Below are positions 6,723-7,851 of a DNA stretch of 7,851 nt, piece by piece (the first letter of the stretch is position 1; each line of letters opens with the position of its first letter). The stretch covers positions 1 through 7,851 of the forward strand of contig WRCR01000173.1 in the NCBI GenBank assembly GCA_009783865.1, in the 5' to 3' direction. The translations under genes and the position numbers were made by a program. Origin of the DNA: Planctomycetaceae bacterium (GTDB taxonomy: Bacteria; Planctomycetota; Planctomycetia; Pirellulales; Thermoguttaceae). The notes below the pieces were generated by a model. That model was given only the letters and a program-made list of their open reading frames with translations. It had not been told where the DNA came from and searched no databases.

Positions 6723-7592
6723 TTATTTCAACAGCGCGTCCAATTCGTTCAGGATATTTTGCGTGTTGCCCTTTTTCTTTTTTGGCGGTGCCGTCGCCGG
6801 TTTGGGGGTTTCTTCCGGCTTCTTCTCCGCCGCAGGAGCAGCCGCAACCTCGACCGGCTTCACTTCTTCTTTCGGTTCGGGCTTCGGTTCCGGTTTTACC
6901 TCTTCCGTCTTTTGGGGTTCTTCTTTTTTCTCAACGGCAGCAATTTCCGTATAGTTTGCCATTCCTTCGATTTTTGTGTTGGCGATAACGGAAAATAAAG
7001 TGTAAAGCATCGCACTGGTGATTTTTCCCGCGTCGGCAACTAGTTCGTAAGTGTAAAGTTCGCCGCCGATGGATGTTGCAACAATCCGCCGTTCAAGTTT
7101 TTTACCGCTGACGCTTTGCGATGCCCTGCCTGCTTTTCTGAACATAACGCCGACAATGTTTCCTAACTCGACCATTTCCACTTTTGTTTTGAAAAGATGC
7201 TGTGCCGAGTCCGCAAATTCTTCGATATTTTCTTTGTCCAAATCATCTAAATCTTTGGCGGCTTTGCTCTTCGTCATCATAATCATGTTGCTGCCTTTTT
7301 GAAAACGTATAACGGCATTGAAACCGGTTGGTGCTTTGCCTGCCGGTTTTCGGTCCCAGCCGATTGGGTCGAAGATAGTGATTTTTCCGCCGCCTTCCGG
7401 CGGGGCTGTTTCGTCTTCGCTCAATTTTACGAATTTCGATTTGTCAACCTGATACCATTGCGGTTTGCCATAACTTTTCTCGCCGGCTGTTTGTTTCTTG
7501 CCGCCGCAGCCGGAGGTAAAAACTAAAACAATGGAAATAAGGAAAAGCGGCGAAAAGCGAAAGACATTTGTTTTATGGATATTTTGGTACAT
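6723..7592 (-). CDS. Putative lipoprotein with a Pro/Lys/Glu-rich C-terminal linker
   Basis: Function unknown; probably an envelope protein. The 289 residues begin with a signal sequence (hydrophobic about 15-26) ending in FTSGCGG, giving a candidate lipid-modified Cys29. The lipobox is imperfect, with Thr at -3. Residues about 68-208 form a globular alpha/beta region (KITIFDPIGW, NMIMMTKS, GELYTYEL, MLYTLFSVIANTKI) whose pattern recalls PsbP/Mog1-like folds; that is a guess. Residues about 220-274 are a low-complexity Lys/Glu/Pro/Ala linker, like the periplasm-spanning segment of TonB-type proteins, followed by a short helix (NTQNILNELDALLK). The ATG has no strong Shine-Dalgarno site but lies about 50 bases downstream of a good minus-strand promoter. 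It is the first gene of the leftward cluster. Confidence 0.82.
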   Translation of the reverse strand: MYQNIHKTNVFRFSPLFLISIVLVFTSGCGGKKQTAGEKSYGKPQWYQVDKSKFVKLSEDETAPPEGGGKITIFDPIGWDRKPAGKAPTGFNAVIRFQKGSNMIMMTKSKAAKDLDDLDKENIEEFADSAQHLFKTKVEMVELGNIVGVMFRKAGRASQSVSGKKLERRIVATSIGGELYTYELVADAGKITSAMLYTLFSVIANTKIEGMANYTEIAAVEKKEEPQKTEEVKPEPKPEPKEEVKPVEVAAAPAAEKKPEETPKPATAPPKKKKGNTQNILNELDALLK

Positions 7593-7648
7593 TGTATCGA
7601 CTGAATGTTAGGGACGATGCAGAAAATTAGCAACACATGAACAGATGC

Positions 7649-7678
7649 AGTATAACCGTTTCCGGCGGGAAAAGTCAA
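7649..7678 (-). promoter_or_regulatory. Sigma-70-like promoter for the lipoprotein gene
   Basis: On the minus strand, TTGACT (7678-7673, 5 of 6 consensus) and TATACT (7654-7649, 5 of 6) are separated by 18 bases. Transcription would begin near 7642 and leave a leader of about 50 bases before ATG 7592. An inverted repeat, TTTCC-N4-GGAAA (7659-7672), lies in the spacer and could be an operator. Confidence 0.6.
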
Positions 7679-7722
7679 CGGGGCAAAGAATTGGATGCGG
7701 AAATGTAGTTCGCCGGGTAGTC

Positions 7723-7750
7723 CTGTCAAAAACAGAGATAATGGTATAAT
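7723..7750 (+). promoter_or_regulatory. Sigma-70-like promoter for the right-edge gene
   Basis: CTGTCA (7723-7728, 4 of 6 consensus) and a perfect TATAAT (7745-7750) are separated by 16 bases on the plus strand. Transcription would start near 7757, about 65 bases before ATG 7823. It points away from the lipoprotein promoter, so this intergenic stretch is a divergent control region. Confidence 0.55.
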
Positions 7751-7760
7751 AACGGCGTTG

Positions 7761-7785
7761 TTTTTACACTGTGTTTTTTACACAG
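7761..7785. repeat. Operator-like inverted repeat in the leader of the right-edge gene
   Basis: CTGTGT (7769-7774), five T, ACACAG (7780-7785): a perfect 6-bp arm, 17 bases in total. It overlaps a second palindrome, ACAC-T-GTGT (7766-7774), and a direct repeat of TTTTTACAC (7761-7769 and 7775-7783). It begins just after the predicted transcription start, a usual place for a repressor site. It could also form a small hairpin in the leader RNA. No regulator can be named. Confidence 0.4.
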
Positions 7786-7822
7786 AAATTCCGAGTTTAT
7801 TTCAAGACCAGCATTTTCCGAT

Positions 7823-7851
7823 ATGAGTCAGTCAGTTGACCCTGCCGTTCC
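7823..7851 (+). CDS. Start of a gene cut by the window edge
   Basis: ATG 7823 opens a frame reading MSQSVDPAV and running off the window. It is supported mainly by the plus-strand promoter at 7723-7750 and by the lack of another gene in this stretch. No strong Shine-Dalgarno site precedes it. Too little is visible to suggest a product. Confidence 0.4.

Noticed and set aside
6718..6998. Three overlapping plus-strand frames rich in Phe, Ser, Gly or Arg
   Set aside because: They are antisense to the low-complexity Lys/Glu/Pro linker of the lipoprotein, which explains their repetitive composition.
6482..7592. Toxin-antitoxin or defence pair made of the small gene and its neighbour
   Set aside because: The neighbour is a signal-peptide protein and the small protein shows no toxin or antitoxin motif; proximity alone is not enough.

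Overview
The window holds six complete protein genes and the first codons of a seventh. It looks like chromosomal DNA from an environmental or gut bacterium of the Planctomycetota/Lentisphaerota kind. That is inferred from the exported formylglycine sulfatase, the scarcity of clear Shine-Dalgarno sites and the gene mix; no marker gene here proves the taxonomy. No tRNA, rRNA, CRISPR array, transposase or integrase was seen.

Left half, plus strand. A 994-residue single-chain restriction-modification protein fills 22-3006. It has an N-terminal PD-(D/E)XK nuclease, a gamma-type N6-adenine methyltransferase and a C-terminal recognition region of the Type ISP kind. It lacks the helicase found in classical Type ISP enzymes. 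An exported sulfatase (3047-4699) follows 40 bases later on the same strand. The two have no obvious functional link.

Right half, minus strand. Read in the direction of transcription (right to left), the order is a putative lipoprotein with a Pro/Lys/Glu-rich linker (7592-6723), a 77-codon hypothetical gene (6715-6482), a 187-base gap with a REP/BIME-like palindromic element, a Soj/ParA-type ATPase (6273-5485), and uroporphyrinogen-III synthase hemD (5488-4622). parA and hemD overlap by ATGA and are probably translationally coupled. hemD runs convergently into the 3' end of the sulfatase gene, and the two coding regions share 78 bases, leaving no room for an intergenic terminator.

Right edge. 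The 230 bases between the lipoprotein and the edge gene form a divergent control region. It has a good sigma-70-like promoter in each direction, each with an inverted repeat at an operator-like position. The plus-strand promoter serves a gene whose first nine codons are visible from 7823.

The most distinctive points are the helicase-less ISP-like enzyme with an AT-rich stretch, the parA-hemD coupling, the overlapping convergent gene ends and the palindromic element. I saw no convincing evidence of a wholly new multi-gene system.
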